From positions 1-64,000 of the forward strand of contig CAWBIM010000011.1 of NCBI GenBank assembly GCA_963788935.1: 64,000 nucleotides of DNA, written 5' to 3'. The notes beneath the pieces were generated by a model. The model saw nothing but the letters and a program-made list of their open reading frames with translations, was not told the DNA's origin and searched no databases. Within the stretch, counting starts at the first letter, position 1. Every line of letters starts with the position of its first letter. This stretch comes from JAOPZW01 sp963788935 (GTDB taxonomy: Bacteria; Actinomycetota; Thermoleophilia; Solirubrobacterales; Solirubrobacteraceae). The position numbers and the translations under genes were made by a program. Below, piece after piece: positions 9,320 through 16,890 of the stretch.

Positions 9320-10327
9320 TCACGCGCCCGTGCGCGGGTCGATGGCCAGCCAGGCGTAGAGGTCCGCGGCCGTCGTCGTGGTGTTGACCTCCTTGCGCTC
9401 CAGGCTGCGCTGCGCGGTGCGCGGCGGCTGGCGCGGATGGCCGTCCTCGAAGACCTCGCCGAAGCGGTCGTGGAGGGCGGCGTCGAGGAAGCCGGGGATC
9501 CGGCGGTCGTTGGTCTGCCAGCTGCCGTCGGCCGAGAACGGATAGGCGAACAGGTCGGCGGGGACCGGGCCGAGCTCCTTGCGCAGGCGGCGCATCCCGA
9601 GCTCGAGGTCGCCGGTCACGCGGCGCCGGTAGGCGGCCCACGACTCGAGCCGGCCGTCGGCCCAGATCCGGTTCGCGTAGGCGGCGCCCTTCGTGCCCTT
9701 CGCGTCGATGCGGACCATCTTGTGCATCGCCGCGGCGTGGAGCTGGAGGTCCCAGCGGCCCGAGTCGCGCATCCGCCGGAACTCGTCCCAGCGCAGGTAG
9801 AACGGGTTGCCGCGGTCGACCGGGTCGGTGATCACGAACATCGTCGCCCGGAACCCGAACTTCCGCAGGATCGGGTCGGCATGGCGGTAGCTGTCGAGCT
9901 GGCCGTCGTCGAAGGTGATGAGGATCGGGCGCGACGGCAGGTCCTTCGCCGAGCCGCCCGGGTACTTCGCGTACTGCGCCGCCGAGATCGGGTGGAAGCC
10001 GGCCTGCTGGAGCATCGCCATCTGCTCGGCGAACGCGTGCGGGGTGATCGTGTACGGGCTGTCGATCCGCGGGTCGATGCCGTGGTAGGTCAGAACCGGG
10101 ACGGCCCCGCGGAAGGTCGGCAGCGGCGTCCAGGCCGCGCGCTGCGCCGGGGTCAGGGTCAGGGCCGGCGCGGCGACCGTCTCGCGGTTGAGCCACAGCC
10201 GCTTGAACGAGGCGTGCGACTCGGCCAGGGCCGGGGCCATGAACACGATCGGGATGATCGAGAGCGGCAGGAGGAGGGGCGCGAAGGCCCACGTCGTGTG
10301 CCGCTTGAGACGGGCGAGGAGGCTCAC
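9320..10327 (-). CDS. NodB/PgaB-like polysaccharide deacetylase, membrane-anchored
   Basis: 335 aa from GTG 10327, which overlaps the synthase stop (GTGA). One N-terminal hydrophobic helix (about residues 13-35) suggests a membrane-tethered extracytoplasmic enzyme. VPVLTYHGID and ILITFDDGQLDSY are the NodB-fold opening and the metal/catalytic Asp-Asp motif. LQLHAAAMH is the probable histidine motif, with H-x4-H spacing rather than the usual H-x3-H. LFAYPFSADG matches the later YP motif. The layout YHGID...FAEQM...TFDDG resembles the N-terminal half of PgaB. It probably removes N-acetyl groups from the polymer made by the coupled GT2. Confidence 0.85.
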   Translation of the reverse strand: MSLLARLKRHTTWAFAPLLLPLSIIPIVFMAPALAESHASFKRLWLNRETVAAPALTLTPAQRAAWTPLPTFRGAVPVLTYHGIDPRIDSPYTITPHAFAEQMAMLQQAGFHPISAAQYAKYPGGSAKDLPSRPILITFDDGQLDSYRHADPILRKFGFRATMFVITDPVDRGNPFYLRWDEFRRMRDSGRWDLQLHAAAMHKMVRIDAKGTKGAAYANRIWADGRLESWAAYRRRVTGDLELGMRRLRKELGPVPADLFAYPFSADGSWQTNDRRIPGFLDAALHDRFGEVFEDGHPRQPPRTAQRSLERKEVNTTTTAADLYAWLAIDPRTGA

Positions 10328-11943
10328 GACGCCACCTCCGCCGGCTGGGCGCCGCGCGTGCCCCAGGACCGCGTGCGCGACGTGAGGATCGCGTAGTAGG
10401 TCTGCCAGAGCAGGAACGCGAGGTAGAAGAAGACGAACAGGATGCCCGACAGCCAGAGCGTGTCGTAGCGGCGCTGGCGGAAGGCGAAGTACAGCCCGTA
10501 CACCAGCGCGATCGCGTAGATGCCGAGCAGGTAGACGATCGGCATGCCGCTGCCGTGCAGGAGCGGCTCGACGACGACCGCGCGGACCGCGGCGATCGGC
10601 GCGACCAGCGGCAGGACCACGGAGACGTAGGTCGCGATCGCCGCGATCGGGTTCTTCTTCCAGATGAACGTCGCGACGATGAGCGACTCGCGCGTCCAGG
10701 AGCGCTTCCAGCGGGTCTGCTGCTTCATGAACTGCTGGAAGGTCTCGGGGACGATCGTGTGGCTGACCGCCTTCTCCTCGTAGCGGACCTTCCAATCGCG
10801 CAGGACGCAGTTCGTCAGCGAGCGGTCGTCGCCGAACGTCGACTCGACGCCGAGGAACATCTGCTTCTCCCACCAGTCGAGGTGGGGCAGGATCGCCTCG
10901 CGGCGGTAGGCGGAGAAGCAGCCGCTGCAGCAGGTGACGGCGCTGAAGACCGACTCGGCCGCCTTCAGGACCTTGAAGGCCACGAAGTAGCGGACCGCCT
11001 GCATCCGCGTCAGCCAGGTCGCGCGGATGTTGAGCACGTCCGCGTGCCCGCAGATCGCGCCGACCTTCTCCTCGGCGAAGCCCTGGACGAGCACGCGCAT
11101 CGCGTCCTCCTCGAGGACCGAGTCCGAGTCGACGAAGGCGACGATCTCGGCGTCGGTGGCGCGGATGCCGGCGGCCATGGCGGCCCGCTTGCCGCGGTTC
11201 TCGGGGAAGTCGATGACCTCGACGCGGCCGTTCGCGTGCGCGGCGACGGTGTTGAGCTCGCGCAGCGTGCCGTCCGACGAGCCGTCGTTGATCGCGACGA
11301 TCTGCAGCTTGTGGGCCGGGTAGTCGAGCGCGAGCAGCGAGCGCAGCGACTGGGCGATCGCCGCCTCCTCGTTGAACGCGGGCATCACGATCGCGACGTG
11401 CGGCTCGATCCCGGCCGGCTTGCCCGGGCGGTAGAAGAGCGAGATCACGAAGCGCGAGACGATGTAGCCCGAGACGATCAGCCCGTAGGTCGCGAAGAAC
11501 GGGTCGATCGTGAGCATCTGGATGAACGCCGCCTTGTAGATGACGACGCCGGCGACGATCACGCAGAGGTAGGTGAAGGCCACGAGCCGCAGGAGCGGGT
11601 CGAGGATCCGGCCGTAGCGGGTCGGCCGGTCGATGACCGGGGCGGCGGTCGCGGTGGGGGCGGGCGGGTCGGCCGCGACGAGGGCCTCGAGCTCGGCGAT
11701 CTCGGCTTCGGCCTCGGCGTCGAACGGCGCCGGCGCGTCGAAGATCGACAGGTCGAAGTCGGCCGGGAGCTCGACGTGGATCGGCGGGGCGACGCGGCGC
11801 TCGCGCACGGGGGCGGTGGCGACGGCCGTCGCCTCGTGGCGTGCGGGCGTGTGGTCGGCGGGCGCCGCCGGCCACGTCGCGCCCGGGTGGGCGCCGCGCA
11901 GGCGGCGGTTCAGCGTCCGCATGTGGGAGCGGTTGCGGATCAT
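10324..11943 (-). CDS. Processive family 2 glycosyltransferase (hyaluronan/PNAG synthase-like)
   Basis: 539 aa. A Pro/Ala/acidic cytoplasmic N-terminus (about 1-105) precedes two transmembrane helices (about 115-170), the GT-A domain, and three to four C-terminal helices. Motifs in order: IVMPAFNEE, INDGSSDGT, FVDSDSVLEEDAM (DxD), STFGDDRSLTN and QQTRWKRSW (Q/RxxRW). Together these define a processive membrane synthase such as HasA, NodC or PgaC. It starts two bases after the UDP-sugar dehydrogenase and overlaps the deacetylase, so the three are one operon. The sugar is most likely GlcNAc and/or its uronate derivative, inferred from the neighbours. Confidence 0.9.
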   Translation of the reverse strand: MIRNRSHMRTLNRRLRGAHPGATWPAAPADHTPARHEATAVATAPVRERRVAPPIHVELPADFDLSIFDAPAPFDAEAEAEIAELEALVAADPPAPTATAAPVIDRPTRYGRILDPLLRLVAFTYLCVIVAGVVIYKAAFIQMLTIDPFFATYGLIVSGYIVSRFVISLFYRPGKPAGIEPHVAIVMPAFNEEAAIAQSLRSLLALDYPAHKLQIVAINDGSSDGTLRELNTVAAHANGRVEVIDFPENRGKRAAMAAGIRATDAEIVAFVDSDSVLEEDAMRVLVQGFAEEKVGAICGHADVLNIRATWLTRMQAVRYFVAFKVLKAAESVFSAVTCCSGCFSAYRREAILPHLDWWEKQMFLGVESTFGDDRSLTNCVLRDWKVRYEEKAVSHTIVPETFQQFMKQQTRWKRSWTRESLIVATFIWKKNPIAAIATYVSVVLPLVAPIAAVRAVVVEPLLHGSGMPIVYLLGIYAIALVYGLYFAFRQRRYDTLWLSGILFVFFYLAFLLWQTYYAILTSRTRSWGTRGAQPAEVAS

Positions 11944-11945
11944 GC

Positions 11946-13241
11946 TCAGATGACCTCGCGACGCGTGCCGACGGGCGTGCGGTAGGTGCCGTCGATGACG
12001 ACGGGGCAGTCGTGCAGCCAGGAGAGGTCCTGGCCGGGGTGGACGAGCGTGAGGATCGCGACGTCGTAGCCGCGCGCCGAGGGCGGGACGGACGTGAAGC
12101 GGACGCCCTCCTGCTCGAAGGCCGGGGCGAGCGGGTCGTGGTAGTCGACGTGCACGCCGGCCATGTGGAGGTCGCGGACGATCTCCAGGGCGGCCGACTC
12201 GCGCAGGTCGCCGAGGCCCGGCTTGTAGGTGACGCCGACGACGAGGACGCGCGGGTCCTCGATGCCGGCGACCTCCGCCAGGGCGCGCTGGACGAACCGC
12301 CCCGGGCGCTTGGCGACCTGCTCCATCGAGGCGGCGATGACCGGCATGTGGACGCCGTCGGCGCGCAGCGGCTCGAGCAGGTAGTAGGGGTCGACCGGGA
12401 TGCAGTGGCCGCCGACACCGGCCGACGGGTAGTGGGCCATGAAGGCGTAGGGCTTCGTCGCGGCGGCGTCGATGACCTCGACCGCGTCGAGGCCGTAGAT
12501 GCGCGCGGCCTCGGCGAACTCGAACGCGAGCGCGATGTTCGCCGCGCGGAACGTGTTCTCCATGAGCTTCGCCATCTCGGCCGCCTCCGGGCTCGAGACC
12601 GCGTGGATCTCCGAGCAGGTGTGGCGCAGGACGCGCGCGGCGTGCTTGAAGCACTCCTCGCTGACGCCGCCGACGACGCGCGGGGTCGCCTGCTGGGCGT
12701 GGGCCTTGACGCCCGGGTCGATCCGCTCGGGGGCGAAGGCGACGAACACGTCCTCGCCGGCGACGAGACCGCGGCGGGCGAGCGGCTCGACCAGCATCCG
12801 GCGGGTCGAGCCGATCGACGTCGTCGAGGTGAGGATGATCGTCTGGCCCGCGCGGGCGTGGTCGACGACGGTGTCGCAGGCGCCGCGCAGAGGGCGCAGG
12901 TCCGGCTGGCGGCGTTCGTCGACCGGCGTCGGGACCGCGATGATGATCGCGTCGGCGGCGGCGAGGTCGGCCGGGTCGGCGGTCAGCGCGAGCGTGCCGT
13001 CGTCGAGGTGGCGGGCGAGCTGGAGCTGTTCGTGGTCGAGGAGCTCGGCGTCGCCCGCGGCGATGGCCGCCAGGCGGCGCGCGGAGATGTCGAGCCCGAT
13101 GACGGGGTGGCCGGCGACGCCGAGCGCGATCGCGGTCGGCAGGCCGACGTAGCCCATGCCGACGACGGCGACGCTGAGGTCGGCGGCGGCCGACCGGGCG
13201 TCGGAGCGTGTCAGCTCGGCGGGGGTGGCAACTGGGTTCAT
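11946..13241 (-). CDS. UDP-glucose/UDP-N-acetylhexosamine 6-dehydrogenase
   Basis: 431 aa from ATG 13241. Two successive NAD-dependent oxidations of a UDP-sugar to the uronic acid. VAVVGMGYVGLPTAIALG (about 24-41) binds NAD. FAPERIDPGVK is conserved in the WecC/Cap-type branch. GVGGHCIPVDPYYL carries the catalytic Cys, and VLVVGVTYKPGLGDLRES belongs to the C-terminal UDP-binding domain. The PERIDPG and HCIPVDPYYL forms favour the UDP-GlcNAc/ManNAc dehydrogenase subgroup over UDP-glucose, but sequence alone does not settle this. First gene of the operon with GT2 and deacetylase. A perfect hairpin lies in its leader. Confidence 0.88.
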   Translation of the reverse strand: MNPVATPAELTRSDARSAAADLSVAVVGMGYVGLPTAIALGVAGHPVIGLDISARRLAAIAAGDAELLDHEQLQLARHLDDGTLALTADPADLAAADAIIIAVPTPVDERRQPDLRPLRGACDTVVDHARAGQTIILTSTTSIGSTRRMLVEPLARRGLVAGEDVFVAFAPERIDPGVKAHAQQATPRVVGGVSEECFKHAARVLRHTCSEIHAVSSPEAAEMAKLMENTFRAANIALAFEFAEAARIYGLDAVEVIDAAATKPYAFMAHYPSAGVGGHCIPVDPYYLLEPLRADGVHMPVIAASMEQVAKRPGRFVQRALAEVAGIEDPRVLVVGVTYKPGLGDLRESAALEIVRDLHMAGVHVDYHDPLAPAFEQEGVRFTSVPPSARGYDVAILTLVHPGQDLSWLHDCPVVIDGTYRTPVGTRREVI

Positions 13242-13320
13242 GGAGTGTGGGATGGGGGGTCGGGAGCGGTGCGAGTGCGGGGTCGCCGCGACGTGCGGCG
13301 GGTGCGGCAGGGGCGCGCAG

Positions 13321-13357
13321 CCGCGCACTCCTCGCTGGGGATGCGAGGAGTGCGCGG
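13321..13357. promoter_or_regulatory. Perfect 15-bp hairpin in the leader of the polysaccharide operon
   Basis: CCGCGCACTCCTCGC (13321-13335) and GCGAGGAGTGCGCGG (13343-13357) are exact reverse complements around the loop TGGGGAT. It lies 80 bases upstream of the dehydrogenase start and downstream of the small ORF at 13497-13646. No T run follows on either strand. It may be an attenuator, a terminator of the small ORF, or an RNA-stability element. Confidence 0.6.
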
Positions 13358-13496
13358 TGCGTCTGGGTGGGTGACGCCGGGCCAGTTGGGGGGCGGGCCC
13401 GGCGGAGGTCGGGGAGTCGGGGTTCACTCCCTGGCCGGAGTTGTACCGGTGCTCGATCCGGCTTCCAGAGCGTTCAGCCCGATCGGGTCAAACCGG

Positions 13497-13646
13497 TCAC
13501 AGGGCGGCCCGGGCGCAGCGCGTCGCGAGCGTGCCGCAGCCAGCTCGGCGGCGGATCGGGCCGGCCGACAGCCGGCGGCGCACCGCGTAGCTCGCCGTCC
13601 AGTCGACGAGCGGCAGGACCGCGGTGGGGAGGTGGTAGGTGCTCAT
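13497..13646 (-). CDS. Possible 49-aa protein
   Basis: Starts MSTYHLPTAVLPLVDWTASY and ends in an Arg/Ala-rich tail. Nearly every codon ends in G or C, as in real genes here. It sits in the otherwise empty gap between the UDP-sugar dehydrogenase and glmM, reading toward the dehydrogenase. No family recognised. It may be a leader peptide or a chance frame. Confidence 0.35.
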   Translation of the reverse strand: MSTYHLPTAVLPLVDWTASYAVRRRLSAGPIRRRAGCGTLATRCARAAL

Positions 13647-13772
13647 GGCGGCGAGGTGTAGACCCGCGCGCCGGCGCCGGGGACGGACCGCCACCCGACC
13701 GGATCGCCGCCCCCCGCCCGATCGGGCGGACGCCGTTCGGCGCGCCGCCGCTGGTGCCCCATGCTGGCGCCC

Positions 13773-15087
13773 ATGGCACGAACCCTCTTCGGCACCGACG
13801 GGGTCCGCGGAGTCGTCGGTGAGAAGATCACCGCCGATCTCGCCCGCTCCCTCGGCCGCGCCGCGACCACCCTGTCCCCGGCCCGCGCCCCGCGCGTGCT
13901 CATCATCCGCGACCCCCGCGAGTCGGGCGAGATGCTCGAGTCCGCCCTGGCCGCGGGCGTCGCCCAGGCCGGCGGCGAGGCGACGCTCGGCGGCGTCCTC
14001 CCCACGCCGGCCGCGCCGCTGGCGATCCTCCGCGACCGCTACGACCTCGCGGCCGTGATCTCGGCCTCGCACAACCCGTGGCACGACAACGGGATCAAGT
14101 TCTTCGGTCCCGGCGGCGACAAGCTCTCCGACGCGGCCGAGGAGGCGATCGAGCGCTCGATCGAGGACCCCGCTCACGACCGCCGCCGTCGGCCGCCTCC
14201 GGCGCGCGCCGCGGATGCTCGAGGCCTACCTCGCCGCGCTGCGGGCGCGCTTCTCGGGCCTCGACCTCTCCGGCACGCGCGTCCTCCTGGACTGCGCCAA
14301 CGGCGCGACCCACCGCGCCGCGCCCGCGATCTTCCGCGCGCTGGGCGCCAGGGTCACGGTCCTCGCCGACCGCCCGGACGGGCGCAACATCAACGCGCAC
14401 GTGGGGTCGACGCACCCGGGCCTGCTCCAGGGCTGCATGCGCGACGGCGGCTTCGACATCGGCTTCGCCTTCGACGGTGACGGCGACCGCGTCGTCGCGG
14501 TCGACCGCGACGGCCGGATCGCGGACGGTGACGAGCTCGTCGCGCTGGCCGCGGTGCACCTGAAGGCCGCGGGCCGCCTCCCCGGCGACGGCGTCGCGAT
14601 GACGGTGATGACGAACTTCGGCTTCCACCGCGCGATGCGCGACGCGGGGATCACGGTCGTCTCGACGAAGGTCGGCGACCGCCACGTCCTCCAGGCCCTG
14701 CGCGAGCACGGCTACGCGCTCGGCGGCGAGCAGTCGGGCCACATCATCGAGCTCGGCTTCGCCCCGTCGGGCGACGGGATCGCCTCGGCGCTCCTGACCC
14801 TCGAGGCACTCGGCGGGCGCGACCTCGCGCACGCGCGGGTCTTCGCGCCGCTGCCCCAGCAGCTCATCAACGTCCCGGTCCGCGGCGCGGCGACGGCCGT
14901 CGCGGCGGCGCCGGGCGTGCGCGAGGCGGTGTCGCAGGCGGCGGGCCGGCTGGCCGACAGCGGGCGCGTCCTGGTGCGTCCGAGCGGGACCGAGCCGCTC
15001 GTGCGCGTCATGGCCGAGGCGCCGTCCTGCGAGCAGGCGACCGCGGTGTGCGAGCAGATCGCCGCCGCCGTCCGGGCGGCGGCGTGA
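13773..15087 (+). CDS. glmM: Phosphoglucosamine mutase (one frame break)
   Basis: About 437 aa after correction. Starts MARTLFGTDGVRGVVGEKIT, the GlmM signature. The active-site serine loop reads VISASHNPWHDNGIKFFG. The metal loop FAFDGDGDRVVAVD and the sugar loop GGEQSGHI follow, and the phosphate-binding RPSGTEPLVRVMAE is near the end. The frame changes at 14181: after IEDPAHD, dropping one C gives AAVGRLRRAPRMLEAYLAAL and continues. Interconverts GlcN-6-P and GlcN-1-P between GlmS and GlmU. An essential function makes a true null unlikely, so an indel in the sequence is the simplest reading. Confidence 0.92.
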
Positions 15088-15091
15088 TCGT

Positions 15092-15562
15092 ATGGCGCGG
15101 CCGATCGACACCGAGCGCCTGCTGCCGCCCGCCGCGTGCGCGGAGCTCGACCGCTACCCGCTGACCGAGACCGAGGCGGCGCCGCATCGCGGCGGGCCGC
15201 TCGGCGCCGTCGCCGGCTGGTACTGGTGCGGCGCGGGCGGCGGCCTGCTCGCGCTCGCCCTCCACGAGGAGACCGGCCTGCCGCTGGTCGCGATGCTCTC
15301 CGCGCTTCAGACCGCGGACGACGACCTGCCGCTCGAGCTCGTGCTCGAGGCCGGCGTCGGCTGCGACGCGCACATGCTGTGCGGCTGCGGCTGGCGTGCC
15401 GCGGCCGGCTCTGACGAACGGCTCGTGGGCATCTGCGAGGAGCGCCTGCGAGCGATGTGCGCCGACGATCCGGGCGTCGATCCCGACGACCCGCCCACCG
15501 CCGCGGCCGCCCGCGAGGCGGCCCGGTTCCTCGTCGAGCGCGTCGGGCGCACGCCCCGCTGA
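15092..15562 (+). CDS. Hypothetical protein, probably coupled to glmM
   Basis: 156 aa, starting four bases after glmM. The central part has a glycine-rich aromatic stretch (GWYWCGAGGGLLALALHEE) and a Cys cluster (GVGCDAHMLCGCGW). The C-terminal third is helical and acidic. No known family is recognised and there are no transmembrane or export signals. Gene spacing suggests cotranscription with glmM. Codon use matches the neighbours. Confidence 0.6.
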   Translation: MARPIDTERLLPPAACAELDRYPLTETEAAPHRGGPLGAVAGWYWCGAGGGLLALALHEETGLPLVAMLSALQTADDDLPLELVLEAGVGCDAHMLCGCGWRAAAGSDERLVGICEERLRAMCADDPGVDPDDPPTAAAAREAARFLVERVGRTPR

Positions 15563-16081
15563 CCCCGCCCGCGGGCGCCGCGCGCGCCCGCCTCCTCCTC
15601 CGCACGGCCTGTCGCATCTCGTTCCCGCGCGCGCGGGAACGCGGCCGTGCGCGCTGGAAGCTGCGCGGTCGTCGCCGCCCGTTCTGGCGCGTAGAAACTC
15701 TTACCCAATTCTGAGTAGACGCTCAGGTCGACGACCGCTGAACGGTGCCTGAGCGCCGCTCGGCGGGCGGGCGGGGTCGCCCGTCGGTCTTACTTGCCCT
15801 GGAAGTAGAGCACTGCCATTCTTTCCGTGCGGGCCGAAGGATCGGCCCGAGGGCATTGGGAGCCCACAGCGCCGTGGTAGACGCCGCTCCTCCCCGCCCC
15901 GCCGGTCTCCGCCGGCCGAGAGAGCAGCAGCACCGCATCGCCATGAAGATCCCTGCCGGCCTCGCCGGCGGCGATCGCCACCGAGGTAGTCGGTGGTCGG
16001 CCTCGTCTCGTTCCCCCCAACCCCACCACGGCGCTCAACCCACACATGCCCACGCATCTCGTTCCCGCCCACCGCCCATCG
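15563..16081. other. Intergenic region with several hairpins, no gene seen
   Basis: About 500 bases without a convincing frame. It holds a relatively AT-rich island (about 15690-15720). It also holds three short inverted repeats: GCTCAGG/CCTGAGC (15721-15727, 15748-15754), GGGCCGA/TCGGCCC (15831-15837, 15842-15848) and CCACCGA/TCGGTGG (15978-15984, 15990-15996). These may form the promoter and leader of the regulator at 16082. Confidence 0.4.
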
Positions 16082-16711
16082 ATGCCCCGCCAGCGCGAGT
16101 TCCGCGTCTTCGTCGTCGAAGGCCAGACCGCCGAGCGGACCATCATCGCCCAGATCGTCCGCCGCGACGCCGCCTTCATCCCGGACGGCGAAGCGGCCAC
16201 CACGCACGACGCCCTGCAGATGCTCGACGCCCAGACGGCCGCCCCGGACATCATCGTCCTGTCGTGGCTGCTCGACGGCGGCGAGGCCGACAGCTGGGCC
16301 TTCGTCACCGAGCTGCGCCGGCGCTGCCCGGACGCGCGCCTGGTGATGACCTGCCCGAAGGAGCGGCCCGGCATCGTCCGGACCGCGCGCGAGCAGGGGA
16401 TCGCGGTCCTCCACGCGACCCGCGACTCGTTCCATTCGCTGCGCCGCGCGCTGCATCACGCCGCGCAGGCCAAGCCGTACCTCTCGCCGCGCCTGCAGGA
16501 GATCGCCGGCCAGGCCGAGCAGCTCAACCCCCGCCACCAGGAGATCCTCGGCTACATGTCCGAGGGCGCCAGCCGGCCCGAGATCGCCCGGATGCTCGGC
16601 ATCTCGGAGGCCACCGTCCGCTCGCACAGCAAGGCGATCTTCGCCAAGCTCGGCGTCAACGAGCGCGCCCATGCGGTCGCCGTGGGCTTCCGCCTCGGCC
16701 TGATCGCCTAG
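16082..16711 (+). CDS. LuxR-family regulator with an atypical (pseudo) receiver domain
   Basis: 209 aa from ATG 16082 (an ATG at 16046 is also possible; neither has a clear ribosome site). The N-terminal domain has response-regulator topology but lacks key residues. The acidic pair is replaced in FVVEGQT, the phospho-acceptor position reads DIIVLSWLLDGG with Ser, and the conserved Lys is missing near AVLHATRD. The C-terminus is a standard GerE/LuxR HTH: LNPRHQEILGYMSEG, SRPEIARMLGISEATVRSH. It probably binds DNA without phosphorylation. It sits directly upstream of a PAS-GGDEF-EAL protein with degenerate active sites. Confidence 0.8.
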   Translation: MPRQREFRVFVVEGQTAERTIIAQIVRRDAAFIPDGEAATTHDALQMLDAQTAAPDIIVLSWLLDGGEADSWAFVTELRRRCPDARLVMTCPKERPGIVRTAREQGIAVLHATRDSFHSLRRALHHAAQAKPYLSPRLQEIAGQAEQLNPRHQEILGYMSEGASRPEIARMLGISEATVRSHSKAIFAKLGVNERAHAVAVGFRLGLIA

Positions 16712-16890
16712 GCCCGGCTCCCCGCCGCCGCGCGGCGCCGTCCTCGCCCCCCGGGACGACGGCGCGCGGCGGCCACCAGCCGTTCCCGACCGCCTCCGAC
16801 GGCCGTCCATCCGCCCCCCTCCGCCGTCCATCGCGCCGGAGGTTGGAGTCTTCGCCCGCGCGGCACGACCTGGGCGACAATGTGCCCCGC

